DNA of 64,000 nt from an uncultured Sphingomonadaceae bacterium (GTDB lineage: Bacteria; Pseudomonadota; Alphaproteobacteria; Sphingomonadales; Sphingomonadaceae): contig CANLCX010000002.1 in assembly GCA_947489315.1 (NCBI GenBank), forward strand, positions 1,081,635-1,145,634. The letters are read 5' to 3'. The position numbers and the translations under genes were made by a program. This document shows positions 8,699 to 17,590 of the stretch, piece after piece (positions within the stretch are counted from its first letter, which is position 1; each line of letters begins with the position of its first letter). The notes beneath the pieces were generated by a model, which saw only the letters and a program-made list of their open reading frames with translations, did not search any database and was not told the DNA's origin.

Positions 8699-9511
8699 TC
8701 AGGCCTTTGCTTCTTCGGCCATTTCGCGGTTCCGCTCCATCGCCGCTTTCAGAACATCATGGAGCAGCACGTTAACCCGGCCATTGGCATCGAGTATATC
8801 AAGACCTTTGCGGGTAACGCCATTGGGGCTCGCCACCTGATTGGCAAGTTCTCCCGGACTAACGTCAGAAGCCGCGGCCAGCGTTGCTGCGCCATCGACC
8901 ATCGCCAGGGCCAAACGCGCAGCTTGCGCCTTGTCCATTCCGAGCTCCGCCGCCGAAATTGCCAGCGCGTCGATGAACCGAAACACAAAGGCAGGGCCGG
9001 AACCCGACAGGGCCGTTGCAATATGCATCTGACCTTCATTCTCTAACCATTCGGGCCGTCCGAGTGGAGAGAATAGCTCATTCATCTGGTCTTTCAGACC
9101 GGAATCCTCAACTTCGCTGATCAGGATCATCGGTGATTTGGCTACCGTCACCGCCATATTGGGCATCAAGCGGACAATCTTACCTGACTTCGGGAAAGCC
9201 CGCCGCAATATCTCAATCTCGGTTCCTGCAAGCACGGATACAATATGGCTGTCTTTTCCAACCAACGGCGCGAGCTTGGCCGCGACATCATCCAGTTGAT
9301 AGGGCTTCATCGCCAGCATCACCAGATCAGGCGCTGGACCTTCGGGATAATCAGGCTGCGATTGCAATCCGCCGGGAAGCGTCGACGCATGGGGTTTGAT
9401 CACCGTGACCTTAGCGGCATCCAGACCGTTATGGAGCCAGGCTTGCAATATCGCACCGCCCATATTGCCGCAACCGACAAACCAGATGCTGTTAAAGCCG
9501 TCTCCGATCAC
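8699..9511 (-). CDS. proC: Pyrroline-5-carboxylate reductase
   Basis: Reduces pyrroline-5-carboxylate to proline with NAD(P)H, the last step of proline biosynthesis. The protein has 270 residues: an N-terminal Rossmann fold (WFVGCGNMGGAI) and a C-terminal dimerisation domain with ALSGSGPAFVFRFIDAL and the VASPNGVTRKGLD signature. The start is GTG at 9511, supported by AAGGAG 8 nt upstream; this site overlaps the stop of the preceding YbjN-type gene (12 nt gap), so translation is likely coupled. Confidence 0.94.
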   Translation of the reverse strand: MIGDGFNSIWFVGCGNMGGAILQAWLHNGLDAAKVTVIKPHASTLPGGLQSQPDYPEGPAPDLVMLAMKPYQLDDVAAKLAPLVGKDSHIVSVLAGTEIEILRRAFPKSGKIVRLMPNMAVTVAKSPMILISEVEDSGLKDQMNELFSPLGRPEWLENEGQMHIATALSGSGPAFVFRFIDALAISAAELGMDKAQAARLALAMVDGAATLAAASDVSPGELANQVASPNGVTRKGLDILDANGRVNVLLHDVLKAAMERNREMAEEAKA

Positions 9512-9523
9512 GCGTCAGACTCC

Positions 9524-10030
9524 TTATGCTTCACCTTGCGTATCAATCATCGCATGCGCAATCGCATCTTGCGGGCTTTTGTCGCTCCACAAGACAAATT
9601 GGAAAACGGGATAGAAACGCTCCCACTCATCAATCGCCATATCGACAATCGTCTGTGCTTGATCAAGGCCGAGCATACCGTTGCCACCCAACATGATGGC
9701 GTGGCGGAATAACAATATGTTGTTGGTTGACCAGAGATCAAAATGGCCGAGCCACAGTTGCTCGTTAATCAGCCCAAGCGATTCATAAATGGCAATTTTC
9801 TTGTCATCGGGAACGCGGATATCGGGGAGTAATAACAATTGCAGGACATGGTCTTCATTGCGCCAGATCGCCCGTAATTGATAGCTGGTCCAATTGCCCT
9901 TAATCTCGACCGAGATTTCTTCTTCGCTGACATGATTGACCGACCAACCGCGCGCTTCGAAAAAAGCGATCAGCATATCGACCGGCGGCGCCTCTTCCTG
10001 ATCAAGCTCAGACCAAACATCGTCAAGCAT
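9524..10030 (-). CDS. YbjN domain-containing protein
   Basis: A 168-residue cytosolic protein with the YbjN/type III chaperone-like fold: an N-terminal ligand-binding-like half (MLIAFFEARGWSVNHVSEEEISVEIKGNWTSYQLRAIWR) and a C-terminal helical half (YESLGLINEQLWLGHFDLWSTNNILLFRHA). Proteins of this family have been linked to stress and motility regulation, but no reaction is known. It is directly upstream of proC in the same transcription unit, a conserved pairing in alphaproteobacteria as far as I recall. Confidence 0.85.
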   Translation of the reverse strand: MLDDVWSELDQEEAPPVDMLIAFFEARGWSVNHVSEEEISVEIKGNWTSYQLRAIWRNEDHVLQLLLLPDIRVPDDKKIAIYESLGLINEQLWLGHFDLWSTNNILLFRHAIMLGGNGMLGLDQAQTIVDMAIDEWERFYPVFQFVLWSDKSPQDAIAHAMIDTQGEA

Positions 10031-10202
10031 TACGGTTCCACATTATTTGCATCATTGCCCCTGCATCACGAGCCTTAGTGGCCCAGCCCATCATGCAGGG
10101 CAAGGCGGTGCTATGCCTTCAGACATATTGTTTGTGGGAAGACTGTGGATAATCGCCGAGGATAATCACTAGACAAATAGACGCCCGATTATGGGACGGA
10201 AA

Positions 10203-10565
10203 CTAGCTTCCGGATTTTGGCGGCGTGGTTTTCTTCGGTGCCGCTTTGCGCGCGGCTGGCTTGCGGGCAGCCGGTTTTGCGGCCGCGGCCTTACGAGCAG
10301 CTGGTTTCGCTGCAGCAGGTTTTGGCACAGATTTCTCCAACGCATCGAGGCGTTTTTTCAGCGCATCGGCTTCTGTGCGGGCCTTGGATGCCATTTCCTT
10401 GACTGCTTCAAATTCTTCACGCGAGACGAAGTCCATGCCGCCAAACCATTCCTTTGCACGCTCGCGCGCGCCGGCTTCGGCTTCACGACCAACGCCTGCA
10501 ACTGTGCCAGCTAGACCGTTCAGGACTTTGGAAAGGTCATCAAAAAATCTGTTCTGGCTTTGCAT
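10203..10565 (-). CDS. UbiK-like accessory factor (BMFP family) with Ala/Lys/Pro-rich tail
   Basis: A 120-residue protein. The first 85 residues match the UbiK/YqiC (BMFP) family: an amphipathic N-terminus (FFDDLSKVLNGLAGTVAG) and a coiled coil (EEFEAVKEMASKARTEADAL, then KRLDALEKS) that trimerises and supports the ubiquinone-synthesis complex in other bacteria. From about residue 85 the protein becomes a low-complexity tail of repeated AAAKPAARK units, resembling histone H1-like tails, which is longer than in the enterobacterial protein. The function call rests on the first part only. Confidence 0.75.
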   Translation of the reverse strand: MQSQNRFFDDLSKVLNGLAGTVAGVGREAEAGARERAKEWFGGMDFVSREEFEAVKEMASKARTEADALKKRLDALEKSVPKPAAAKPAARKAAAAKPAARKPAARKAAPKKTTPPKSGS

Positions 10566-10622
10566 GTCAATTACTCCGTCTGGGGGTCAGGCTTTGGAAA
10601 TTTAATTATATCTGGGTATATA

Positions 10623-11171
10623 TTATATCTGGGTACTGGCTGCCGGTACGACAAGGGTCTCAGCACCCGGGTTGAGGTCAACAATCTGCTTGTTCAATAT
10701 CCCGGCGAAACAGAGCCATGCCAGATAAGGAACCATCAACCAGGCAGCGGCTTTGCGTATCCGTCCAAATACCAGGGTTGTAACAAAAGCCAGCGCGAAA
10801 ATCGTGATTAATAACCAAAAGGCGGCAGATATCTGATGCATACCGAAAAAGAGCGGTGACCAGAAAAGGTTGAGCGCATATTGCGCCAGAAACAGGATGA
10901 TGGCGACACCACGCAAGGGCGCACCGCGCGCGTGCAATATCATCGCCAGCGCAATGCCCATCATGATGTAGAGGATCGGCCAAGCGACACCAAACATCCA
11001 GCCAGGCGGCTGCGCGTCAGGCTTTATCAACGCTTGAAACCAGCGATTTTCTCCGCCCGGCCCAGCAACTTGACCCGACATAATGCCCAGCAAGACAATC
11101 ACCGGAACGATGAATAAAGCCCAGCGTAACAGCGACATGCGCAATTGGCCTTTGGATGCAATTTGGTTCAC
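10623..11171 (-). CDS. tspO: TspO/MBR-family membrane protein
   Basis: A 182-residue five-helix membrane protein of the tryptophan-rich sensory protein / mitochondrial benzodiazepine receptor family, which binds porphyrins and is implicated in tetrapyrrole and stress signalling. Signatures are PPGWMFGVAWPILYIMMGIA in helices 1-2, ALNLFWSPLFFG in helix 3 and the closing AAWLMVPYLAWLCFAGILN. The longest frame begins with GTG at 11171; an ATG at 11138 (MSLLRWALF) is an equally reasonable start. Confidence 0.88.
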   Translation of the reverse strand: MNQIASKGQLRMSLLRWALFIVPVIVLLGIMSGQVAGPGGENRWFQALIKPDAQPPGWMFGVAWPILYIMMGIALAMILHARGAPLRGVAIILFLAQYALNLFWSPLFFGMHQISAAFWLLITIFALAFVTTLVFGRIRKAAAWLMVPYLAWLCFAGILNKQIVDLNPGAETLVVPAASTQI

Positions 11172-11471
11172 GGCTTCATTCCCTTAACCCACAATGGCCT
11201 GTCCAGCTTTGTCACCGTACAGAACGAATCATACAGCGGAAAACCGCCATGTTTCTATGGTTTCTTAGGCAATGTTACGCCGCTTTGCCAGTGGCTTGGA
11301 CCGAGCGACAGCGATGATCCCAATTTGACCCGTTTAATGTGCCCAGCGCTTGGCATCGCACAATTACACCCTATGTTAGAAAGACCGGTTCGATCGCGCG
11401 GATGATTTTCCATCCGCCCATGACCGCGAACAGGATTGTGACGCACAGGTCGGGCTGCTAGGGGCTTTTCT
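11172..11471. other. Intergenic region between divergent tspO and ABC exporter genes
   Basis: About 300 bp separate the two divergent starts. I see no convincing coding frame, RNA or repeat here; it must carry both promoters, but no clear -35/-10 pair stands out. Confidence 0.5.
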
Positions 11472-13301
11472 ATGAGTGAAATTACCAATGACAATGCCCC
11501 TGAAAAGGAGCCGTCAGATTCCGAAAAACCTGTGGTCAAGAAAATAGGGAATTTGCGGATGGTCTGGGACCGGGCCATTTGTTACCCGAAACAAATTGCT
11601 TTTGCGGCCATTGCGCTATTTGTCGCAGCCATGGCGACGTTGGCTATTCCATGGGGTTTCAAGTCCATCGTCGACGAAGGTTTTGCCTCCGGCGGCGGCG
11701 ATATTGCGCCCTATTTTCAAATTCTTTTGGTGATTGTTGCGATATTAGCGGTCGCCACAGCCCTCCGCTTCTATTTTGTCAGTTGGCTCGGGGAACGGGT
11801 CGTTGCGGATATCAGATTAGCGGTGCAGCGCAATTTGCTGCGCCTGGCGCCTGGTTTTTTTGAAGAAAACCGGCCATCGGAAATTGCCTCGCGGATGACA
11901 TCCGATACCGCGGTTATCGAACAAACCGTTGGCACCACGGTATCCGTGGCCTTGCGCAACATCATCATCGGCATTGGTGGGATTATCTTTCTGTTCACGC
12001 TAGCTCCGGCATTAACAGCGGGACTGTTGGTGGGCATCCCCATCGTCATTTTACCAATCGTATTCATCGGCCGAAAACTAAGCAACGTGTCGCGATTCAG
12101 TCAGGACCGGGTTGCTGATGTTGGCGCTATGGTTTCCGAAACATTGGGCGCCATGAAAATAGTTCAGGCTTTTGGTCAGGAAACGCGCGAGCATGAAAGA
12201 TTTGGCGGCGCTGTTGAAAACACATTTGACACAGCCAAGCGGCGGATAAGGCTACGCGCCGCTTTAACGGCCGTGGTTATCGCACTGGTGTTTACCGGCA
12301 TTACATTGTTAATGTGGCGCGGTGCTATCGGCGTTGCCGATGGCACTATTTCCGGCGGCACTATTGCAGCATTTGTTCTCACTGGTGGCTTGGTAGCAGG
12401 TGCCTTTGGCGCGCTGACCGAAGTTTATGGCGATCTGTTGCGCGCAGCAGGTGCTGCCGGGCGATTGGCCGAATTATTGTCCGAAGAACCCGGCATAGCC
12501 GCTCCCGCCTCGCCTATCGCATTACCGGAACCACCGCGAGGGCAAATCTCCTTTGACAATGTGACCTTTGCCTATCCCACGCGGCCGGATACCGCGGCGC
12601 TCAAAAATTTCTCGCTTAAGGTATCGCCGGGCGAAACCGTGGCCGTCGTCGGCCCATCCGGTGCAGGCAAATCCACCTTGTTTCAATTGGCCCAACGCTT
12701 CTATGATCCGGAAGGCGGCAGTGTCAGGATAGATGGCGTCGCCCTGCCCTCCGCTGATCCAGCAGACATTCGTGAACGCATGGCGCTGGTTCCTCAGGAT
12801 ACGGTATTATTTGCCGCCTCCGCTCGCGACAATTTGCGTTATGGGAAGTGGGACGCAACGGACGAAGAAATTTGGGCCGCCGCACGCGCCGCCAATGCCG
12901 AGAAATTCTTGCTGGAACTGCCCGATGGGCTCGACAGCTTCATGGGAGAAGCCGGAACCCGGCTATCAGGCGGCCAGCGCCAGCGTGTCGCCATTGCCCG
13001 CGCTTTGTTGAGGCAATCGCCAATCTTGTTGCTGGACGAAGCGACATCGGCATTGGATGCCGAAAGCGAGAAGCTGGTGCAGGACGCGCTGGACCGGCTC
13101 ATGCGCGATCGCACGACCATTGTAATTGCGCACCGGCTGGCAACCATCCGCTCGGCCGATCGCATCATCGTGATGGATGACGGACATATTGTCGAGCAAG
13201 GCGATCATGCCAGCTTGATTACCGAAAATGGCCTCTATGCCAAGCTCGCGGAATTGCAATTTAACGGCGCAGAACAGTCCAAAGCTGCTATTGCGATTTA
13301 G
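11472..13301 (+). CDS. ABC exporter, fused transmembrane and ATPase half-transporter
   Basis: A 609-residue MsbA-like half-transporter that dimerises in the inner membrane. The type IV exporter membrane domain (about 35-330) has six helices, starting with KQIAFAAIALFVAAMATLAI, and a coupling-region motif RNLLRLAPGFFEENRPSEIASRMTSDT. The ATPase domain (about 365-600) has Walker A GPSGAGKST, Q-loop VPQDTVLF, signature LSGGQRQRVAIARALL, Walker B ILLLDEATSALD and switch His in IAHRLATI. The substrate is not predictable; related sphingomonad proteins are annotated as multidrug or lipid exporters. Confidence 0.92.
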   Translation: MSEITNDNAPEKEPSDSEKPVVKKIGNLRMVWDRAICYPKQIAFAAIALFVAAMATLAIPWGFKSIVDEGFASGGGDIAPYFQILLVIVAILAVATALRFYFVSWLGERVVADIRLAVQRNLLRLAPGFFEENRPSEIASRMTSDTAVIEQTVGTTVSVALRNIIIGIGGIIFLFTLAPALTAGLLVGIPIVILPIVFIGRKLSNVSRFSQDRVADVGAMVSETLGAMKIVQAFGQETREHERFGGAVENTFDTAKRRIRLRAALTAVVIALVFTGITLLMWRGAIGVADGTISGGTIAAFVLTGGLVAGAFGALTEVYGDLLRAAGAAGRLAELLSEEPGIAAPASPIALPEPPRGQISFDNVTFAYPTRPDTAALKNFSLKVSPGETVAVVGPSGAGKSTLFQLAQRFYDPEGGSVRIDGVALPSADPADIRERMALVPQDTVLFAASARDNLRYGKWDATDEEIWAAARAANAEKFLLELPDGLDSFMGEAGTRLSGGQRQRVAIARALLRQSPILLLDEATSALDAESEKLVQDALDRLMRDRTTIVIAHRLATIRSADRIIVMDDGHIVEQGDHASLITENGLYAKLAELQFNGAEQSKAAIAI

Positions 13302-13635
13302 CGAGTAACGCCAACTCCTATGAACGATAGGGCTGGCAAATCGGGCATTTGATCGAGCAGATTGATGCTTTAGGAAGAGCCATTGGCACGAGCATGATCA
13401 ACATGCGCCCCATCGACTAGTATCCCGCCCTGGCCAAAGCCAATGCTGGAACGGTGATATTATCCAGTCCCGATCCGTGTCTTTTTAGAGTGCTGAATTT
13501 CGGCTTGGGCCGGAACAAGACGATGGTTCGGGAACAGCCTATGGATTGTAATGGCGAGTATATCGGCGTTCTTGACCATCCACTGGCCAAACCACCCGCA
13601 AGCATAACAGCAACGCCAGTGACGAGCGACAAACA
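13302..13635. other. Intergenic region between convergent ABC exporter and exbD genes
   Basis: About 330 bp between two convergent gene ends. Short open frames exist on both strands, but none has a ribosome binding site or recognisable product, so I call no gene here. The exbD-side terminator begins at its right end. Confidence 0.5.
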
Positions 13636-13667
13636 AAAAGGGCGGTGGATCGCTCCACCGCCCTTTT
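13636..13667 (-). terminator. Rho-independent terminator of the tonB-exbBD cluster
   Basis: A perfect 14-bp stem (AAAAGGGCGGTGGA / TCCACCGCCCTTTT) with a TCGC loop lies just after the last exbD stop. On the minus strand the 3' arm ends in a T run, the classic intrinsic form; because of its A/T flanks it may work in both directions and also stop the convergent exporter transcript. Confidence 0.85.
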
Positions 13668-13686
13668 ATAAATTTATCAGCTGCTC

Positions 13687-14139
13687 TTAGTTTGGCAAAC
13701 GAGATGCCTTGCCAAAGCTGCTATATTGTTCGTTACCGACAAAACCAAATTTGGTTACGCCGCTATCTTTGATCTCCGCAAGAACGCGGTCGACCGTCAG
13801 ATAGGCACTAACCGGATCAGGCTGGAACTGGAGCTCAGGCTCCGGAACCATCGATTTGGTTTGCGCAAGATATTGTTTGATCTGCTGCAACGAAGCTGGC
13901 TGTTCATTCCACAATATCTGGTTGGTCGGGGTGATACCCAACCGGTTCTTCACCGGATCAATCAGTGGTGGTGGTGGTGGATTTGGATCATCCACAGGCA
14001 GATCCAGTTTAACCGCATGGGTTTGGACCGGGATTGTAATGATGAACATGATGAGGAGAACGAGCAGGACGTCGATCAACGGCGTCGTGTTCATTTCCAT
14101 CATCGGCTCGCCATCATCGCTGCCGCCGCTCATAGCCAT
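13687..14139 (-). CDS. ExbD/TolR-family biopolymer transport protein
   Basis: A 150-residue inner-membrane protein with one N-terminal membrane segment (EMNTTPLIDVLLVLLIMFIITIP) that includes the conserved Asp of the ExbD/TolR proton channel (PLIDV), and a periplasmic domain. With ExbB it turns proton-motive force into motion of TonB. It is the last gene of tonB-exbB-exbD-exbD; the duplicated exbD arrangement is common in sphingomonads and xanthomonads. A strong terminator follows. Confidence 0.92.
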   Translation of the reverse strand: MAMSGGSDDGEPMMEMNTTPLIDVLLVLLIMFIITIPVQTHAVKLDLPVDDPNPPPPPLIDPVKNRLGITPTNQILWNEQPASLQQIKQYLAQTKSMVPEPELQFQPDPVSAYLTVDRVLAEIKDSGVTKFGFVGNEQYSSFGKASRLPN

Positions 14140-14182
14140 TAGTGCGTCTCCTTAAATATTCTAAACTTGATGCCGTATCAGG

Positions 14183-14704
14183 CTATTCAACTGCAATCGG
14201 TGTCGACAAAAACCCGACCTTGGCAAAGCCAGCGCGCTGCATGGCAAAAATTGCGCCACCAATGCACCGATAAGGCGTATTAATGTCACCCCGGATATGC
14301 ACTTCAGGCATATCTTCTGGTGTCATATTCTCTACGCCGCCAAAGGCTTCGATCTGATTTTCCAACTGAGTCACAGCTCTTTGTATCAATTCATTCGAAT
14401 CGACAGGAGTTGTGTTCCAGTAGATCCGACAATTGCCGCCCGGATTGGCGCCAGCAAAGTCCGGATCACCGGGATCTCGCCCTGCTGAGTCTGTTGTCGT
14501 AACAGCGAGCAGCACGTTTTCCGGTTTGGTTGTCGTCACTTCAAACGGTAGAACCGGCAGTTCCAGCTCCACTGTCTGGATCACCACTGGAACAGCGATC
14601 AAGAAAATGATCAGCAAAACCAGCATGACGTCCACCAGCGGGGTCGTGTTAATGTCCGATAGAGGAGTTTCTGCTCCACCGCCGTCCCCAACATTCATCG
14701 CCAT
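14183..14704 (-). CDS. ExbD/TolR-family biopolymer transport protein (first of two)
   Basis: A 173-residue paralogue of the following gene with the same layout: membrane segment with INTTPLVDVMLVLLIIFLIAVP and the channel Asp in PLVDV, then a larger periplasmic domain. An acidic, Gly-rich insert (DSAGRDPGDPDFAGANPGGN) is peculiar to this copy. It forms the second half of the ExbB/ExbD motor and probably a mixed complex with its neighbour. Confidence 0.92.
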   Translation of the reverse strand: MAMNVGDGGGAETPLSDINTTPLVDVMLVLLIIFLIAVPVVIQTVELELPVLPFEVTTTKPENVLLAVTTTDSAGRDPGDPDFAGANPGGNCRIYWNTTPVDSNELIQRAVTQLENQIEAFGGVENMTPEDMPEVHIRGDINTPYRCIGGAIFAMQRAGFAKVGFLSTPIAVE

Positions 14705-14834
14705 AAGATTCTATCCTCTCAAAAATATACTTTATCGAAATAGCAGGTCAAACCTGCGCCTTTCGAAAATGAGGGGCCGCCAAAGCCGTTTGCAAGAATG
14801 TTATCTTTCCAAAGCAAACGGCTTGGCTAGCACC

Positions 14835-15602
14835 TTATTTCTTTATAGCTGGCTTCGCTGCAGCGGTGGTTGCAGGTTTCGCCTGCATGCCGCCTTTGGC
14901 AGGAGATGGCTTCACAGCACCGTCGGATGAAATATAACCGAGAACATCGTTGGCAAAGTCGCTCAGATCTTCTGCGATGCGCTTGTTACGACCTTGCAGC
15001 CAGTTATAGGCAAGAACGGCAGGAACGGCCACACCAAGACCCAGTGCGGTCATGATCAAAGCTTCACCAACTGGACCCGCAACAGCATCAATCGATGCCT
15101 GACCAGCAATACCAATTTTGATCAGCGCGCGATAAATACCGATAACCGTACCGAACAGACCGATAAATGGTGACGTTGCACCAACCGTTGCAAGCCATGG
15201 GAGACCAGTCGCCAATTTGGAGTTAATCAATGCCTGTGAACGATGCAGCGAATTGTGCATCCAATCATGGGCTTCCACAGGATCTGTCAAACGGGCGTGA
15301 TCGTCTTCAGCCTTAATGCCATCGTCGACAATCTGACGATAGGCACTATTTTTGTCCAATTTGGCAGCGCCTTCTTTCAAGCTATTTGCTTTCCAGAAAG
15401 AAGCGCGAGCGGCTTGGCCTTGCTTCATTACCTTGTTCTGCTCGAACAATTTGGAAAACAGAATGTAGAAAGAAGAAACGGACATAATAGCTAGGACGGC
15501 AAGAACGAACCAAGCGATAACACCACCCTGCTCCATCGCTTCCCAAAAACCAAATGCGTTCTGCGGTGCGGTTCCACCGGCTGCTAAAATTTCAATAAAC
15601 AT
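14835..15602 (-). CDS. exbB: ExbB/TolQ/MotA-family proton channel protein
   Basis: A 255-residue inner-membrane protein with three membrane helices (AWFVLAVLAIMSVSSFYILF; LATVGATSPFIGLFGTVIGI; ALIMTALGLGVAVPAVLAYN). The second and third contain the conserved TSPFIGLFGTV and GLGVAVPA motifs of MotA/TolQ/ExbB channels. The C-terminal tail is Ala/Lys-rich. It energises TonB together with the two ExbD proteins encoded downstream and so serves the receptors at 29.7-32.2 and 39.0-41.4 kb. Confidence 0.93.
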   Translation of the reverse strand: MFIEILAAGGTAPQNAFGFWEAMEQGGVIAWFVLAVLAIMSVSSFYILFSKLFEQNKVMKQGQAARASFWKANSLKEGAAKLDKNSAYRQIVDDGIKAEDDHARLTDPVEAHDWMHNSLHRSQALINSKLATGLPWLATVGATSPFIGLFGTVIGIYRALIKIGIAGQASIDAVAGPVGEALIMTALGLGVAVPAVLAYNWLQGRNKRIAEDLSDFANDVLGYISSDGAVKPSPAKGGMQAKPATTAAAKPAIKK

Positions 15603-15683
15603 TATATATTCCCCTCAAGGATAGATTAAACTTCAAAAATTTTGCAGCGGAGCGGCGCGAGCGCCATTCCACTGCCGTGTTAC

Positions 15684-16346
15684 TTATTTCGGTATCTGCC
15701 AACGGACCCGGCTAGACCATGAACCAGTTGTTGGGTTGCCTTGCGAATCAAGCGACGGACGGAAACGTGCACGACGCTGGATATTCTTACAGGTCGCCGC
15801 ATCCAGGTCACTATGACCGCTAGATCCAGTAATCTGACAACTATCCACTCTGCCCTTCGCATTAACTACAACGCGAAAGCTTGTCGTACCTTCACGCTCT
15901 TCACGCAGAGCACGAGATGGGTAGTCATTAGCGTTCGCCCAGTTGCCGGGGTTACCGCGCGGTTCGGGGTTTGCCCGTTGCGGCGGCGGCGGTGGTGGCG
16001 GAGCAGGCGCTGGAGCCGGCGCAACTGGCGCAGGCGCAGGTGGTGGTGTTCTCACCTGCTGTATCGGAGCGCGTGGAGCCGCAGGTGGTGCCACAATCGG
16101 TGGTGGCGTCACCACTGGTGGCGGTTCGATCGGTTGATCCGGTGGTGGTGGAGGGGGCTCCTCAATCTCTTCCGGGGGTTCTTCTTCTTGGATATCGATC
16201 ATATCAAGCTCTGACGCCACTTTCTTGACCGCACTATAGGCGAGGCCAGTGACCAAAGCATATCCAAACAGCGCGTGAATAAGAACGACAAGAATAATAG
16301 AAACGATCTTGCTCGAACTCATTTGTTGTTGGTCAGCATAAGCCAT
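15684..16346 (-). CDS. tonB: TonB energy transducer
   Basis: A 220-residue protein anchored by one N-terminal helix (KIVSIILVVLIHALFGYALV). A long Pro-rich spacer follows (about 55-135, repeated EEPPEEIEEPPPPPP and PAPAPAPPPPPPP), then a C-terminal TonB domain (RALREEREGTTSFRVVVNAKG, ATCKNIQRRARFRP) that contacts the TonB box of outer-membrane receptors. First gene of the tonB-exbB-exbD-exbD operon. No obvious Fur box was seen in the 260-bp upstream interval. Confidence 0.93.
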   Translation of the reverse strand: MAYADQQQMSSSKIVSIILVVLIHALFGYALVTGLAYSAVKKVASELDMIDIQEEEPPEEIEEPPPPPPDQPIEPPPVVTPPPIVAPPAAPRAPIQQVRTPPPAPAPVAPAPAPAPPPPPPPQRANPEPRGNPGNWANANDYPSRALREEREGTTSFRVVVNAKGRVDSCQITGSSGHSDLDAATCKNIQRRARFRPSLDSQGNPTTGSWSSRVRWQIPK

Positions 16347-16609
16347 TCAGAAATATAACTCCTTTTCTTCCCTAGGGAATCGAAACCTCGCAAAAGATTT
16401 TTATCGAGAACTGCTGGAGTGTAACCCGCACCAATCCCTAGATTCCCCACGACAGCTTTTCGTTGCGATGAAAGCCGTCTTAAAAATGTTTTAACGCGGT
16501 AGATGGGGACAGGCAATCGCTTTGTTAGTTCAGGGTTGATTAAGCTGTCAAAAACACAAGATGTTGCCTATGGAATTCCCTATCAAAAGCGGAACATTAC
16601 AGGATAATC

Positions 16610-17461
16610 ATGCACCCAATAACATATATATTCACTGGCTTATTAGTGGCGCTAACAGCCTGTTTTCCTGCTTTTTCACAGTCCAATCCGAATGCTGATC
16701 CCTTGCAATATGCGGACATAGCTGACCTTAGCGTCAATGCGCCCTTGATTGCGCATGTTAAGATCAAAGAAGCTATTAAAGTTGATCCAAAACGGGTCAC
16801 TAATGCTCCCGCAGGAACGCAAAGATATTATATCGTGGCGACAACCAACGCGCTGATTCGCGGTCAGGGAGGGATACCGGAAACGATTCGCTATGTGATT
16901 GATTTGCCACTGGATGAACGCGGACGAGCACCAAAGATAAAGAAAAAGCCATTTATCATTTTCGCCCGGAATCTCAATGGTTCTAGCGGCGATATTCAGC
17001 TGGCCGCGCCGGATGCACAGATCAGCTGGTCGCCCGCGAGAGACCAGCGTGTCAGATCGTTCGTCCGGGAAGTTGTCGCCCGCAATGCGGCGCCAGCAAT
17101 CGCTGGAGTCGGAAGTGCTTTTCATGTCCCCGGAACGATTATCGGCGAAGGTGAAACACAGGTTTTTTTAGAGACTGTTACCGGTGATCCTGTTTCCATC
17201 ACAATATTGAGCCGGGAGGGCCAGAAGAAAGTCTGGGCCGTCTCGTTGAGTGAGATAGTCGATGAAGCCGCCCGCGCGCCGACGCGTAATAGCCTTTTAT
17301 GGTATCGGTTAGCTTGCTTCCTACCCAAATCACTTCCGGAGGAATCGCTCGCTGGTGATTCAGCTTCCAATGCCAATCAAGCGCGCCGAGATTATAATTT
17401 GGTGATCCAAGATTTGGGGAATTGCCCGCGCACGCGGTCGGCAGAGTATCGCACGCCCTAG
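16610..17461 (+). CDS. Exported protein of unknown function
   Basis: A 283-residue protein with a clear signal peptide (TGLLVALTACFPAFSQ), so periplasmic or secreted. The start at ATG 16610 has AGGA just upstream. The mature part is predicted mixed beta structure with a segment RYYIVATTNALIRGQ and a repeated theme of basic strands; three Cys occur in total, two near the C-terminus. It is divergent from tonB. I do not recognise the family. Confidence 0.7.
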   Translation: MHPITYIFTGLLVALTACFPAFSQSNPNADPLQYADIADLSVNAPLIAHVKIKEAIKVDPKRVTNAPAGTQRYYIVATTNALIRGQGGIPETIRYVIDLPLDERGRAPKIKKKPFIIFARNLNGSSGDIQLAAPDAQISWSPARDQRVRSFVREVVARNAAPAIAGVGSAFHVPGTIIGEGETQVFLETVTGDPVSITILSREGQKKVWAVSLSEIVDEAARAPTRNSLLWYRLACFLPKSLPEESLAGDSASNANQARRDYNLVIQDLGNCPRTRSAEYRTP

Positions 17462-17590
17462 TTCAGCCTAACAGCAGTTTATCTCAACACTTTGAAAGAC
17501 GGGCTGGCATTATAGTGTCGCGACGCTATTAAACGGGTTCAATCGCAGCATCATCTATTACATCAGCCCGAATTCAAGGTTCCCATCATC

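Noticed and set aside
13417..13690. Small ORFs on both strands between the ABC exporter and exbD
   Set aside because: No ribosome binding site and one overlaps the terminator hairpin; no family resemblance.
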